DNA of 64,000 nt from Apostichopus japonicus (taxonomy: Eukaryota > Echinodermata > Holothuroidea > Aspidochirotida > Stichopodidae). Shown here piece by piece: positions 36,991-50,322 of the stretch (position 1 is the stretch's first letter; every line of letters begins with the position of its first letter). The stretch lies in the NCBI RefSeq assembly GCF_037975245.1, contig NC_092563.1:15870594-15934593 (forward strand), read 5' to 3'. A program made the translations under genes and the position numbers. Under the pieces are notes generated by a model. The model searched no databases. It was given only the letters and a program-made list of their open reading frames with translations, and was not told where the DNA came from.

Positions 36991-39358
36991 TGAAACAGCT
37001 GATCTTGGCGAAGCGAGGCCACCACACTGACCGTTCAGTACAGTGATTTGTAAAGTTCGCGTTCCATGTGGGGGTTGGAGAGACACAGCGTCCCAACGCG
37101 GTTGTATATATATAGTGTAACCATTGTCTGGTAAAACAATATTTTCTACTTTGTTTGGGGATGTGTTTGTTATGTTTGTAGTTTTACATTAATGACATGG
37201 TAATTAATTAGGCATTGATTTTAGAAGAGTCGAAATCAATAAAATCAGGTAGCTACAAGAGTCCATCAGCTGGAAGTACATTGGAATACAAATTGGACAA
37301 AAATTCCTTTAACGTAGTAGGATAGTCGCAGTTATCTTACTTAGGACAAATGGTTGTTGGATTCGTATATTTGTACACTATCATTTGATATAAAGCTGTT
37401 TAATACAATATCCACGATAAACAAATTGCCGGACTTTATCAGACAATGGATTAAAACTTGACAATTAATGTCATGACTTGGAAACTGATTTAAATAATCA
37501 CATCTGGGTTGGAAAAAAAATCATTTCAAGCGCTTGGCAAATTTTAAAGGGTGGACATCTTGAAGATCAATAATAAAATAAAAATTAATTAATTAATAAA
37601 TGATGATGATACACTGTCAAATGAATTTTCTATGGCATAGTATTCGGTCACATATGCCGAGTTGCTGCCTTAAGGCAATGAACAAAAAGTCACCATCACA
37701 TGAGGTTACAAGGCTGGCCAAGGGATGGTATGAATATTGGCCGTTTTTGCCTCTTAGCCCATTTTACCCCCCTTTTCGTTACACCCCTCCCCAACCCCCC
37801 CCCCCCCCCCCCGTCATGAACGAAGTAAATGAAACTGGGCAAGAATATAACAACAACAAAATCTATATATCTTGATGATCGCTGCACTGCTGCACTAAAA
37901 ACGTAAGCAGGAAATGTTTAGTACTTAATGTTGGCTAGGTACATGAGATGTCACATGAATAAGCCTATGGGATTATGGGCCTACATAATAGACTATGTCA
38001 CTTTCATGGCGAATGTTAATAGACTAGAGTGTATAGTGGTTTGACTGTCTATATAGTTCATACATAGTTTATATATAGTTCACATAGTTTACGTAAAGGC
38101 AGACAGACTCTTGCCTAGTGATAGAGAACTTTGAAGTAGGAATCATTCAATTAACGTGTTACAAAGTATTGGCGAGTCATGGACACTATAGATAAATGTG
38201 AAAGGCTGGGACGCAAAATATTGCCTACTTCCCATCACCCCAACCCACGACATGCCCCCCCCCTCCCCCTCATTAACCAACTGAAACTGACTATACAGTT
38301 TTATGCAAATATGTAGGCTACATATAAAACTAATCGAATTACAATGTTGTTGTTGTTTGTTTGTTGATGTTTGTTGTATCTAATGATCATGTTATTGTTT
38401 TTTCCCATTCATATATTTCATTGTCCAATTTTTGTCATATGAGAACGAACCCTTAATACTCCAAATTGAAAGTCCCTTCAGTTTGATCAAAATGTCAAAA
38501 AAGTATGAAAGCAATTATCACGTGGTTTACCATGAGTAAACGCTTGGTAAAAACAAAGGATTTGGGGTTTTTTTCTTTCTTTCTTTATCCCTCTCTATCT
38601 CTCTCTCGCTCTCACATTGAAAGTTTGTTAGAATCGGTGTCGGGTGTATCAGATGAAAAATATGTTTTGACAATATTTTGAAAAAGTGATATTACTATCG
38701 CCCTTGGGAACTATGTCCTTGAATGGGATTCCTTTCCAAGTAAGGACTTAAAAAACAAAAAAGATTGATAAAATAAAATAATAATAATAATAATACTAAT
38801 AATAAAAGAAAAATCTGGCATCCATCTCATCTCTATTAATCCTATGTTTACTGACCTTCCCTTCTCATGAAAACAGGTGTAGGACAGGAAAGCGAGTCCT
38901 TCGCCTGTCTGTGACTTACAGGTGCCCCGAATCCAAACACTTCGCTAAGATTACAACACAAAGCTATACTTTGATTTATTCTTGGTTACCTAACATGACC
39001 TTAGCAGTGACTTCTTCACAGGGTTGTGTTTTGACAGTGACGGGGAGAATCGATTCTCGGAGGTATAGAGAAAAAGAAAATTCCAACCAGGGGTAAAAAG
39101 CGTGCCTGCCACGCGTCAATTCACCTCGGGCTCCACGATGCCATGTTGGAATGTCCACAGGTATTATTTTGACAATAGAAACAACCAGTGTTCGGTTTTA
39201 AGGAACAGCACGATCTTGCTTCAGCCCTGTGGTACCAGTGGTGGGTGTATGAGATGATTTCTGTTGGAACTAGTGGGTGCTAGTATAGAGGTTATAGGAA
39301 ATAGATAGATGACGCTAACAAAACAAAAGTTTTTTTTTTTTAATTATATTTTCTGGTT

Positions 39359-39450
39359 CTGGTTCTGCTTCACCTTTTCCTCCTCGTCTGTTTTTCCTCT
39401 CCTTCTCCTCCTTCCTCTCCTTCTCCTCCTTCTCCTTCTCATTCGTCTTC
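39359..39450 (+). repeat. Polypyrimidine (CTTCTC)n-like tract
   Basis: About 90 nt of almost pure C/T on the plus strand, made of CTCCTTC and CTTCTC units. The minus-strand frame reads EKEKEERKEEKERK-type sequence and is a composition artefact. Such tracts can form triplex DNA. Confidence 0.8.
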
Positions 39451-39722
39451 TTCTTTGTTGCCTTTCGTCTCTCATATCTTGTAACAATGTAACCAACCAC
39501 TGCAAGAAGATATGCACTGTCAAAAAGAAAAGTGCAATTGGAGAAATTGATACACATCATGACATCACAAGTAATTTTCATCAAATGAAATTTAAGTATC
39601 GGGTGGTTGTTCAATGTTGTTGTTGTTAACGTTGTTGTTACAATTTGTCAACGTGGATAAAAACAGTTGCTTCAGATATACCAATGTTCAAGAATCAGTC
39701 TGAGTCAATCTTTTATCATGCT

Positions 39723-39724
39723 GC

Positions 39725-39759
<35 letters not shown>

Positions 39760-39873
39760 ATATTTCTGTATATATTCTCTGTTTCTATTTCTGGGTGGAG
39801 TGGGGTTGTAGGTTGAGGTAGACAGTCAACCTAGTATTTAATAAGATAATCCTGTGCACACACACACACACCC
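39723..39873. repeat. (TA)n(TG)n and nearby (CA)n microsatellites
   Basis: TA then TG repeat at 39725-39760, with a short CA run at 39857-39870 about 100 bp downstream. Confidence 0.9.
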
Positions 39874-42800
39874 AAATGGTATGGATACAACGTAAGACTG
39901 AGATTAACAAACAACATGTTTTATGATAACAAACAAACAAGACAAGACAAGACTGGCAGACAGACAGGCAGTCAGACAATCAAAAAGATTGACAAAATTT
40001 CAATCAATCAGAAGGTGTTAAAAGCAAATGGTAAATCCTAATGGTCGCATGGTAATCCTAATGGTTGCATCCTAATTGTCGCATACCCAACCACAAAACT
40101 AAAGATCAATAAAAGAATGATTTTTCGCCAATAAATGTAATGTTTAAATTTTGTTGACTTGAGTACTATTAAACGGTTAGCTTTGTTGCTTAATACAACA
40201 GGTATAAAGAGCCAGTTCCACGAAAAGGCAACATCGTAAAACAACACGACGCCTTGTTTAAGTGAACAAAGAACCACGGTTAGTGTATAAGTTCTTTGTT
40301 ATATCCAGTGTAGAATTTCTTAAAAATTTCCTGTCTCTTCCGTAATTGTGATGGAAGAAGGATATTTAAGTCTTTTTGACACAAATGTTAGCCCGGTGCT
40401 TCGCGATATATATATATATATATAGATTTTTTTTTTACTTTTGTTTACTACGTTTAATATAGTAACGTGTCATTGGCACGGTCTATTACTGGTATATCTT
40501 TACTATGAATGTCACATCAGGTCTCCGTCTGTATCCTGTCGTCTCCAATTAACTTCCTGTGGATTTTCTATTATGGATAAAACATGCGTCAAAACGATTT
40601 CCTTTACACAATATTTGTTCTTTTTTTCTCTCGATTTTTTTTTACCTGCACGGTATATATAACGCAAAATTGGTTACGTTAAAGGCTTTGGTTTCTTTGC
40701 ATGGTTATGACATAACAAGTTGAAAGTTATAGGTCTTTGATCTATTTGTTAGATATTTCTAATTCCGGTTGTCAGAGGCACATATTGATAACATATTTAT
40801 GATGACGTACAGAATGACTTTCTTGATAAATTTCAAGTTAAATAACAATTAAAAGCCATAAAGCTTTAGACAGTGTTTCGTGAAAACAAGTTGAGAGCAG
40901 GACCAATAAAGTGAGCTATAATGGATACCTGGCCATCTTTGACAATGAGTTGAACTTCAAAAGGAAATAGCACATGTTACTTGCAATGTATTATTACGTC
41001 TTAATTGCCTGTTTAAAATGGCGTTTGCACGCACATTAAAAGACGAGAAGGTTACATCGAACATCTGGGACCATGGCAACACTCGCTATTCCTGAAAGTA
41101 AAGTGAGTTCAAAGCATACGAGGAAACTTGTTGAATGTCATAAAAAAAGAGTTTTTAGGGGAGATTTTTTTTCTTGAAATTACCTATTGGCACTTGAAAC
41201 CTTGCTTAGTATGACCCGACCAAAGGTCAAGGTTCAAAGGTCATCAGTATTGGTCCTAAATATGCTAGACAGTCAAATAATGGTCACGCGTGCTCCAAGT
41301 TCACCGTACATTTTTTTAAACTTCTACCAGTCTTACTGGTCTTTCAGACACACTTTCACTTTGTCTCACTGTCAGTGAGACGTTTAATTGTGTCATTAAA
41401 TGTCTGGAATCTGTCGGAAAACTGTCTGAAACATAAAGAAAAGTACTTGATGAAAACGTGTAACAAATTTTTAGCTTGCTAAATTTTTTGGGGACAACAC
41501 ATCAAAAGGCTTATGACCTGTTAAGGTTGACCTTTTACATACCCTTCATTAAACACAATGAGATTAGTCAAAACTCTGGTAAAAACTTTTGTTACATTTG
41601 TTTTAATTTATATTACATACCACTACTTTTGTTGGGGTACATTTAAAGCTGTACAATTGTTGTCAAAACTATAAGTTGCATGAAATACGCAAATGATGAG
41701 CATCATTCCAAATTAAGTAATATGACAGATTTCTCGCGAATTATCAATAAAAGAAGTTATTCTATAGCGAGGAGTATAATTTGCATATGAAGCAAACCTT
41801 TTCTCTTTACTCACCGACCCCAGGAACCTACGGTATTTTCTGGGTCATTTTTTCCAGGGTCATGATGACAAACTTTAAGAATTGATGGAAGGCGGGGGGG
41901 GGGGGAGGAGGGGAGGAGGAAGGGCGGCTGGGATGCCGTAAGATCGAGGGAAAGGAAAGAATGATAAATTTTTGGTTCTCGTATGGTTGAAATGTTCTAA
42001 CTTCTAATCCTATGCTTTCATGACACAAAGACCCCATACGAATGAGAATGAAGTTAATTTTATTTTTTATATTTTTTTTATAAAATTTTTGAAAAAGAAT
42101 TTGAAATTTACAAAAGTGAAATACTGATCTTTTTTATAACTTCCATATTATATAAATATATAGATAGCGTCTTATACAAACAAAGAAAACAGTAACCGGA
42201 TATTATAAAGTCCCGAAGGGGCGTGCACCGGACTAGTGACGCCAAACTCACGTGGTCCTATGGGACCCTATCTAATGTAAAGAGTAGTGACAAAGGTTTT
42301 AGCACTTGCACTAAAGCTGTTACTTTGTATATGACCAGGGAATACTCGAGTTATCCTTTCTTTTACCGAAATTTAAGGCGTATGTTGTATTTATATAGAG
42401 AATGACAATATGAATACTGTTATAAATGTGTTATTATTGTTGTTGTCGTATTTTTTTTATGAATATGGTTTAACTTACGAAGGTATTATATGCAAAGAAA
42501 AGTAAAAGTATAAATAAAAAAAAAGTTAGGAATAACGTAACCATTTCAGGTTGGCCATTGTTCGAAGCTTTGGTATCTTCCAGTCCAATCTTAAACTTTG
42601 TTATCGTTTGAATTATTATCCTTGTCAACAGCTCATACCCTGTACCAATTCCTTAATTCAACCCTTACACAATTCTTTTGCAAATTTTGTTTTCTTCTTG
42701 AATGCAACACTCGGTGTAGGGGGGGGGAGGGGAGGTGGCAAAGACATTTAAGGGGATGGTCAGGTGGGGAGGCCCTTGATCTCTTTTCCTTTGTCTGTTG

Positions 42801-45764
42801 ATATTTGGGGAACAATAAAGAAAACGTCATATTGAAGCGGTGGTAACGAATAAACAAGTGCTGCATGGCCATGCATATACACCAACCAAATTTGACATGC
42901 ATGAGTACCTTACCGTTTAGGAGTACTTTGAGATACGATTTTTTTTAAACCTTTTTACCTTAATGGCATTTTATATATTACGTTAATAGGGATGTTAACA
43001 ATGACAGTGATATTTCCTACATGGACGTGGCTGTTCCACCCATTATGTCCTTTCTTTGCAAGCACATAATAGCCAAAAACAAGCTGGATATGACATCTGA
43101 CCTTTGACCCTTTTATATGCTATGTGACACAATGACACATGCTGATATATGCTCCAACTGACGTTGAAAATCCACCAAGTTTATGCACAAGATTGGTTTT
43201 ACCTTTTCCATTTTTCTTCCCTTGGAAAGTCTTATATCCAAGTTGACATTTTTGTGACATAAGCTTATACGAATCACGATAAATGTCTGTGTTTCAGATG
43301 AAGTACACGCCCCCCCCCCCCCACATTCATCTTACACATACATGTGCTTCCTGGTATGACTCTCGGAGAAGGATCCCTCCCCCCCATCCACCCTCTCCCC
43401 CTGTTTTCCATCTCAATTTTTTACGTGGGCTGCCCAGCATGTCACACACTCCCATCCCTCCCCTTTCTTTCCCCTGTGGTCACTAGTAGTATTGCCAAAA
43501 CGAAGCAATTGATCAAGATTACGCTTATATCTCATATTCATACTCCAGTCCAATGCCATCTTTGCTACTGGTACCACCTAGCGGGGTCTGCGGGAAGCAG
43601 CCGTTAACCTTAAACCGATACCCCATTCAAACTAACTTGCACAAGTCTACACGGCGAAGATGAGAAGATCTCCATCCTCGTGCACACATAGGATGAGCAG
43701 GGCCGTCGATTGGGAGTTTGGATGTCATCAGGTTTTCATTTCAACATCCTAGCTATGGAATGATGTACGTTAATCAAATAATATTTAACACTGCTCATTG
43801 TTTAAATATACTGTTGATTGTCAGACCCTCTAAAAAAAGTGTTTCTTACAATAATTAAAAAAAGCTCTGATACAAAGTAGTGAAGAAAAAAACCCTTTCA
43901 AATAGTCATCACACATTTAACTACCTGGGTTCATATAAGAACCGATTTATCTTATTAAGCCATCTACTTGCTGATTTCAAAACTCCTACCTATACGTGAG
44001 GGATAAGTTGATGGGCAGTTGAATGGAAGTAAAAAGTGCGGCACTCTGGGGAAGAAAAAAAACGATGGACATGGTTACCTTCAAGGTATTTCATAACCTT
44101 GGTCCTATTATGAACTTGTATAGAGACCTTTTTCTTTACGGTCAGTAAGTTTTGGCTGAAAGTTTTAACATGCTGAAACTTAATACTGGAACGAACTCTT
44201 TCAGTGATACAGTGTGCTCCAAATGTAATCGCATTTTTTACATTGATTGAAGACGCGAGCAAAACGCGTGTCTCCTTGTTGAAAACGACCCCTCAACAAT
44301 ACCCTCTTCTCGTGGTTGCTTGTGGATTACAGCATCTCAGAACTTGAACCAGTCTAGCGTACAATTCTTTTCTTTCTTGGTTTTTGTCGCACGCGACCCT
44401 GTTTATTATGAAGGTTATACGGAAGGAAAACAAGGTCAACGTCTTTAACTTTGAAACATACTTTCCGCACTGTTCATGGACATCGCAGGACCTCGATATG
44501 TTTTAGACGAGAACACCAACAACGCCTGAACAAGCCCAAAACGACTTTGTAGCTGTTACCCGTTGTCTACACCAGGGCGGTGGAAGAGGTTTCACTCTGG
44601 CGAGGTAAGGATTGAGGGGATGGGGTTGGGGCGGGGGAGGCACAAACTTTCGAGAGGCAGTGGGACATGTGACTTTGATTCTAAGGGAGTGGGGGAACCA
44701 AACAGTTACATCAATACTTTCCAACAAAATGGATGATCCTCTTTATTTTCTTGCCACAAATTCCAGTATTTGAATGTTTTTCAACAAAAGGACACTTTTA
44801 TTTACTTCATTTCTTAATTTTCAAACAACAGGGTAGTTTGTAATTAGAATATACTCTACTACAACTTTTCATCAAAAAAGCACATCAATAATGGGGAGGA
44901 TGAGGGGGGGGGGGCTCTTTAATTACAACAAAAGAGCGCATTATGAAAAATGGCACTTTTAAACGTGTTTTCACAAAACTGAGGATGAGGGGCAGCTTGC
45001 TCTATAGGCTCATCCACTCATACGTTTACGTAATTTCCGCTCAGTCGAAGATGCAAGCTAGCTTTGTGTTAGAAGCTTTAGGTTAAAACTCATCCTAGCT
45101 ACCTTCACACTCCTCTTCCTCTAAACATAAGACGCCTTTTTTGCTTCATCGCCGAGGTATTTAATTGTCTAATTTTAACACTCTTCGATAACCTGATGTG
45201 AGTCAATAAGGGTGTAAGATACTTTTAACATTTTCAAAAAGTTCAAGGGATTATTTTCTAAGAAATTTATCAAAAATAACAAATCAAAGGTGGCCAAAAG
45301 ATCTTCAAAAGTACATCGGAGAGTAAAATTAGGCTATGGTTATATGTCGTCATGAACACGGTGTGTGTGTTTGTTTTGCTATCTGACCGAGGACTTGAAC
45401 AAAAGAATTTCAGGTCCTCGGTTGTGATTTCTAAAGAATCACCACGTCCTCGGAAGAATTCTATTGTATGGGGTATTGTTAAAGTTAGGGTACGTGGATT
45501 TGAACAATGGAAAATACAATGGGGTCCTCGGTCTGAATGAAACACAAACATGTGTGCGTGTGTGTGTGATTGGGATGAGGGATGGGTAGGGTGGGGTGGG
45601 GGTGGGGGAAGAGCTTAAGATGAAGGCTATCATCTTCCTAGATTGAACTGCTATATGATACGAGTTACCCGATAATTAGCACCTTCTCGTTTTTTTTTTA
45701 TTTGACAGAACAGCTTGGAGGTATAGTTTAGTCTTTCGACACAATTATTTTTATCGATTCATGA

Positions 45765-46590
45765 TTGTATCCAACGATAGTTTATGTGTTTTCAGTATAA
45801 AGTTAACACCATTCTTCGTTAGTCTCTTCCGACAGCCATCCGGCAATACCAAAAACAAAACTCGATCAAGTTTAATATGGGGGAATCCCATATTTGAATT
45901 CGTTTAGATAACCCGTAAAACCTTTCATTTTCGATAGAAAAACTACTACACATAGGCCTATACCTCCCTGGTTAAAGACACCGTTGCGTAGGTGCGTGTC
46001 AATCTGAATTCATTCTTTCCTTCCACTGTTTGTTTGTGCTTTAACATTTGAATTTTTCGATGTCATTTTGCAACGCACCTATTAAGTGCTATCGTCCTAT
46101 AAGTGTTAAGTGATATTGAGAGGATCGTGTATGTAAATCATTTGATTTGCTAGATTTATGACTGGGCAGAAACGTTTTTTTCTTTTAATCTTTTGGTCAA
46201 ATCTTAAAAAAGAAATTGGAAATGAAACCGAAAATGCAAAAAGGATACATTATATGACTTTAACTGGTTGACACAAGAGGCCAATAAATCCCATGATTGG
46301 TCGAAAATGTACCGATGCAGTACTTCCGGTTGGAAGAACTTTTAATATTATATTATATAATATTTTATTAATAGCCAAAAGCTTATTTTGTCGATAGTAA
46401 TTTTATCCAACGTAATCTTATACATCTGTTCAGGAAAACAGTGACACCGATAACCTTTCATTTCTTCTGGTGACCAGCAAATCACCATCCGGCAATGCTA
46501 ATTATATAGACCAAATTAATATGGGGGAATCCCTTGTTACAATTCTTGGGAGAGATCCGTCAAGCCTTTCACTTTTACAATATAGATACC
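45765..46590. repeat. Diverged non-coding duplication, two ~190-bp copies about 645 bp apart
   Basis: Copies lie around 45765-45950 and 46405-46590. In the same order both carry TATCCAACG, a TGTTTTCAG or TGTTCAG block, ACACC, CCATCCGGCAAT, TTAATATGGGGGAATCCC, an AACCCGT or GATCCGT block, and CCTTTCA. The spacing of blocks is similar but identity between them is low. This looks like an old duplication, or a repeat family of which two copies fall here. Neither copy has a shared open frame. Confidence 0.6.
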
Positions 46591-46997
46591 ACCGGAAAAG
46601 CATCTTTCCCTGTTGAAGCTCTCGAGAAAGATAGAAATAGTGTGAACATGGTATTCATAGCACGATGCTATAGAGAGAACATTAAATTATGATATTTTAG
46701 AGGTTATTTTATTGTCATATAATAGATAAATAACTAATCATAGCATCACTGGTTCATCTTCAATCAATTCCTACATGCTATTTCCTTTAATATGTAGGTT
46801 ATATGTTTTCAGTGTACCGAAAGATCATTTCAAAGGGTTTGAAATCCGTAAGAATTTTTAAATCCTTAAGAATTTTGAATTCAGTGGATGTCAAGGTATG
46901 GATACAGTTTTAGAGTTACAGTTTTTACAACCTTTGTTGTTAATTGCTTGAAGCGAATTCAATCCCAGGTGAGAGACACTATATTGCTTTGCTAACA

Positions 46998-47575
46998 GTG
47001 TCCACTTCAATTAATGATATTTGAAGAAGAAAAAAAAGGAATTAGGTTCCTCTCTCTTCCCTCCTCCCTCCTCCCTCCTCCCTCCTCCCTCCTCCCTCCT
47101 CCCTCCTCCCTCCTCCCTCCTCCCTCCTATAACCTCTCCCCCCCCAAAGCTACCCGTCTCTTATAAAATACACATCAAACGACTGGTAATACCACTTTGC
47201 GTCCACTTGTGTCCACTTCAATCAATGTTATTTGAAGGAAAACAAAACAGCATGTAGTAGGTTCCTCCTCCCTTCTCCCTCCTCCCTCCTCCCTCCCCCT
47301 CCCCTCCTCCCTCCTCCCTCCTCCCTCCTCCCTCCTCCCTCCTCCCTCCTCCCTCCTCCCTCCTCCCTCCTCCCTCCTCCCTCCTCCCTCCTCCCTCCCC
47401 CTCCCCCTCCTCCCTCCTCCCTCCTCCCTCCTCCCTCCTCCCTCCTCCCTCCTCCCTCCTCCCTCCTCCCTCCTCCCTCCTCCCTCCTCCCTCCTCCCTC
47501 CTTTAACCTCTCCCCCCCCCAACGCTACCCGTCTCTTATAAAATACACATCAAACGACTGGTAACAGCACTTTGC
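46998..47575. repeat. Tandemly duplicated unit carrying a CCTCCCT heptamer minisatellite
   Basis: Unit 1 (46998-47208) and unit 2 (47209 to about 47575) share the left flank GTGTCCACTTCAAT...ATTTGAAG. They also share the right flank AACCTCTCCCCCCC...GCTACCCGTCTCTTATAAAA...CGACTGGTAA. Between the flanks each has a heptamer array: 47056-47128 in unit 1 and 47264-47502 in unit 2. The array is about three times longer in unit 2 and is interrupted by CCCCTCCCC variants. The reverse strand is (AGGGAGG)n. The PPSSLL and GGRREE open frames here are repeat artefacts. Confidence 0.93.
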
Positions 47576-49421
47576 GAACAGCAAGTTTGTATTTCACTAG
47601 GTCTGTGGTGTCAATAGTGAGCTATTTCCATAAGTCGTGAAGATAAAACGTAGTCTTTGCTGTGATAGTTATAGTTTGTGAGTCCGGTATTGTCTCATTC
47701 CATACCTACTTGCGTTCAATACATGCTCATGAGTTGCAGAATGTATATTGACAATGCTGGTGTAACACTTCCGGTTATGATAGTCTATACAATGCATCCA
47801 GCGTTTATGTGGCAGTCAAACTTACTTTAGTTATATCCAGTAATGTAATGATCAAACAATGCCAGTTTTTTCTTTCAAATGTGTTTGCAGTTATGAAGTT
47901 CTGTTTATGCGTAAGTTTGGTCCATTTAGTCTGTTCCATTCTATAACACCCCGTACATCACACATGAAGGAAGATTGTAGTATAGCCTATAGCCTAATAG
48001 TTGTGTTAAATATGTGTAACCGTTTGGAAAGTTTTGGGTCAACGCAGATGTACCTTGACTTTTTTTTTCTATAATATGATCAAATGCCTGCCATGAAATT
48101 CCGATGTTTATCACATGGGCATTCTGTAACAGCAAACATTTCCGTGACATGAAAAAATAGACAAATATATATACTCTATGTATTGTCTATACTATAACTA
48201 ATACACAATGTGTATATAAGCCATGTATGGTATCAGCCAACATCACACAATTCATAGGCATCATGCAATACCGAAAGCATATATAACACACAACGATAGA
48301 AGTTACATTCGGCCAAAGGTTACGGATGTGACAGCCAACTACTATCTTTCACGTTTTCCTCGTGTAGCAGTGCTGTGAATGTTCCCATACCGACGACAAA
48401 TGCCGTAAATTACCTAGCCTATAGAATGTGGTTTACTTCTATTGCGATGTTCTATTCCACCACACAGTGGGCTTAGACTGTATTGTACCATGCATGATAC
48501 CACACTCATATATAGACAATATTCACGTCTGCATTTTTTGCTACACATATAAATGATATAAGGAGAATGCACGCCCTGTCGTTATAGCTTTGCATCCTGG
48601 CACATGGGGATATTGGGTCCGTTTTCAATTTATGTGGTATAACAGGTATAAATGGTATAACAGACAACAGTTGTCTGTCTGTTATACTAGTTGATTGAGT
48701 CAGTGGTCTCTGTTTCTCACATGTTGATACTATGTAAAACTCAAAACAAGAACAATCCATGTTGTCGATTCGACCTGATCAAATTGGACGTTTCTGAGCA
48801 TTCAGGAAATTGACAAATAATTTCGGTAGGGGAAATGGGAGGTGGGGTGGGTGGTTGGTTGATAGTGAAATCTTAAAACGTGATATGAGGCGTTGGGCAC
48901 AAATTGTCTTCTTATCGTCACGAGCTGTGTTAAACTTTTTTTTGAAATTGTATTTGTCATTTTGTACTAAGATTTTAAATTCAATATAATCGAGGTTTGG
49001 CTATGTCAGTCACGTGTCACTAGAAAATAGCTAAGCCTAAATACAGGTCACACAGGTTTTGCTTGCGTCACCAAGGTAACTTTTTGTCTAGTGTGCCGTC
49101 CGTTTTTGTACATTTGCTGTAGACATTTTATGTCATGAAGTTATGATGACATTTCGAGAATTTTGATGGACTAGAACATTGAACTAATAAGTTTCTCTAC
49201 TTTTCTTCCCTGTTTTCGTTTGCAAGGACTAGACGTTTAGTGGTATTAGCTGATATTACAATGTGAACGCAAAGGAGAGAAATATTTTTTGCCATATTTG
49301 GGCTAATACCTGTTACGACCGCGCTGCTGACTCGATCGCGTGACCTTTGACCTATAAGTCGCGATAACATTGATTAATGTCTTTGTGCGTTTACATTATC
49401 GTTTGCCCCCACCGTTGCAAG

Positions 49422-49549
49422 TTATAGATCTCAAATTTTTTCACTTGAGAATAAGAAGAACTCCTGAAGTCGACGACGAAATCCGTAACAACATATTACA
49501 AACACAGGGGCACGACGATCGTATCTTTTTGATGACGAGGAGCCGCACG
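49422..49549 (+). other. Exon-like segment, unknown
   Basis: 128 nt between CCACCGTTGCAAG and the donor GCACG|GTATGT. It has 42 open codons (IDLKFFHLRIRRTPEVDDEIRNN...), more CpG than the surroundings, and starts in phase 1 and ends in phase 0. A TGACCTTTGACCT motif lies 70 bp upstream. No partner exon or domain is recognised, so it may be chance. Confidence 0.18.
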
Positions 49550-49986
49550 GTATGTGGTATATCATGCCTATTTAGGTAATAGTGAGATGGCCTTTGTGGA
49601 CCAATACTCTTTTGTCATTTACACACGTCATCACGTGATCTAATTGGTTACAATAATATATCATGAAATTGCCGTAGCATGACGTAAAACATACTGAGAT
49701 AGCAAACTAGGTCGATCATGAGCAGGCCAAACAGTTGGTTGAAAGAGAAGCATTTGAGCGAATGTTTCCTTTATGTAGAGACATATCCAGGGTGATTAAG
49801 AGACATTTTATAGCTCAAACGACCTAAACCTATTTCAGAGGCCTGTAAAGGTATCTGGGTTACGAATTTTGATCAATTTTGTCTGCTTATTATCACACTA
49901 CGATTCCATAACAATGCAGTTCATGCATTATCTTAACAAGAAATCATCCCTTATCCATCATTATACCTCCTTTTATTTCATATTTT

Positions 49987-50322
49987 TGTCCCTCGTCCCT
50001 CGTCCTTCGTCCTTTGTGCTCTATTTCTTATCCAGACGCCAGACGCCAGTCGTCCCTTGTCCTGCGTCCTCTATTTCTAATCTAGACGTCCCTCGTCCCT
50101 CGTCCCTCGTCCCTCGTCCTTCGTCCTTCGTCCTCTGTTTCTTATCCAGACGTCAGTCGTCCCACGTCTCTCGTCCTCTACTTCTTGTCCAGACGCTAGT
50201 CGTCCATTGGCCCTCGTCCTTCGTCCTCTATTTCTTATCCATACGTCAGTCGTCAGTCGTCAGTCGTCAGTCGTCAGTCGTCAGTCGTCAGTCGTCCCTC
50301 GTCCTTTGTCCTTCGTCCTCTT
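49987..50322. repeat. VNTR of CGTCC-type units with a (GTCAGTC)n block
   Basis: A roughly 65-85-bp higher-order unit recurs about four times: a run of CGTCCCT/CGTCCTT heptamers, then TCCTCTATTTCTTATCCAGACG, then CAGTCGTC. Near the 3' end a pure heptamer block GTCAGTC is repeated about seven times (50245-50292). The unit is close to a multiple of 3 in places, which keeps a 161-codon frame open. The peptide (VPRPSSFVL...FLSRRQ) is repetitive, with no sign of being a protein. Confidence 0.88.

Larger units (their letters stand above)
34119..45764. other. Gene-free region
   Basis: No coding exon is recognised. It contains a cluster of GATATC(TGAAAA) motifs at 35798-36065 beneath a 190-codon minus-strand frame (36120-35548). 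It also has C homopolymers (37796-37813, 43311-43322), G runs (41892-41903, 44906-44914), AAT/TTG simple tracts (38343-38380, 38763-38805) and short TATAGTT repeats (38049-38092). DR1-like motifs lie at 41231-41243 and 43098-43110. Confidence 0.55.

Noticed and set aside
47175-47564. 115- and 110-codon frames rich in GGRREE or PPSSLL
   Set aside because: A heptamer repeat read in frame; no unique protein sequence.
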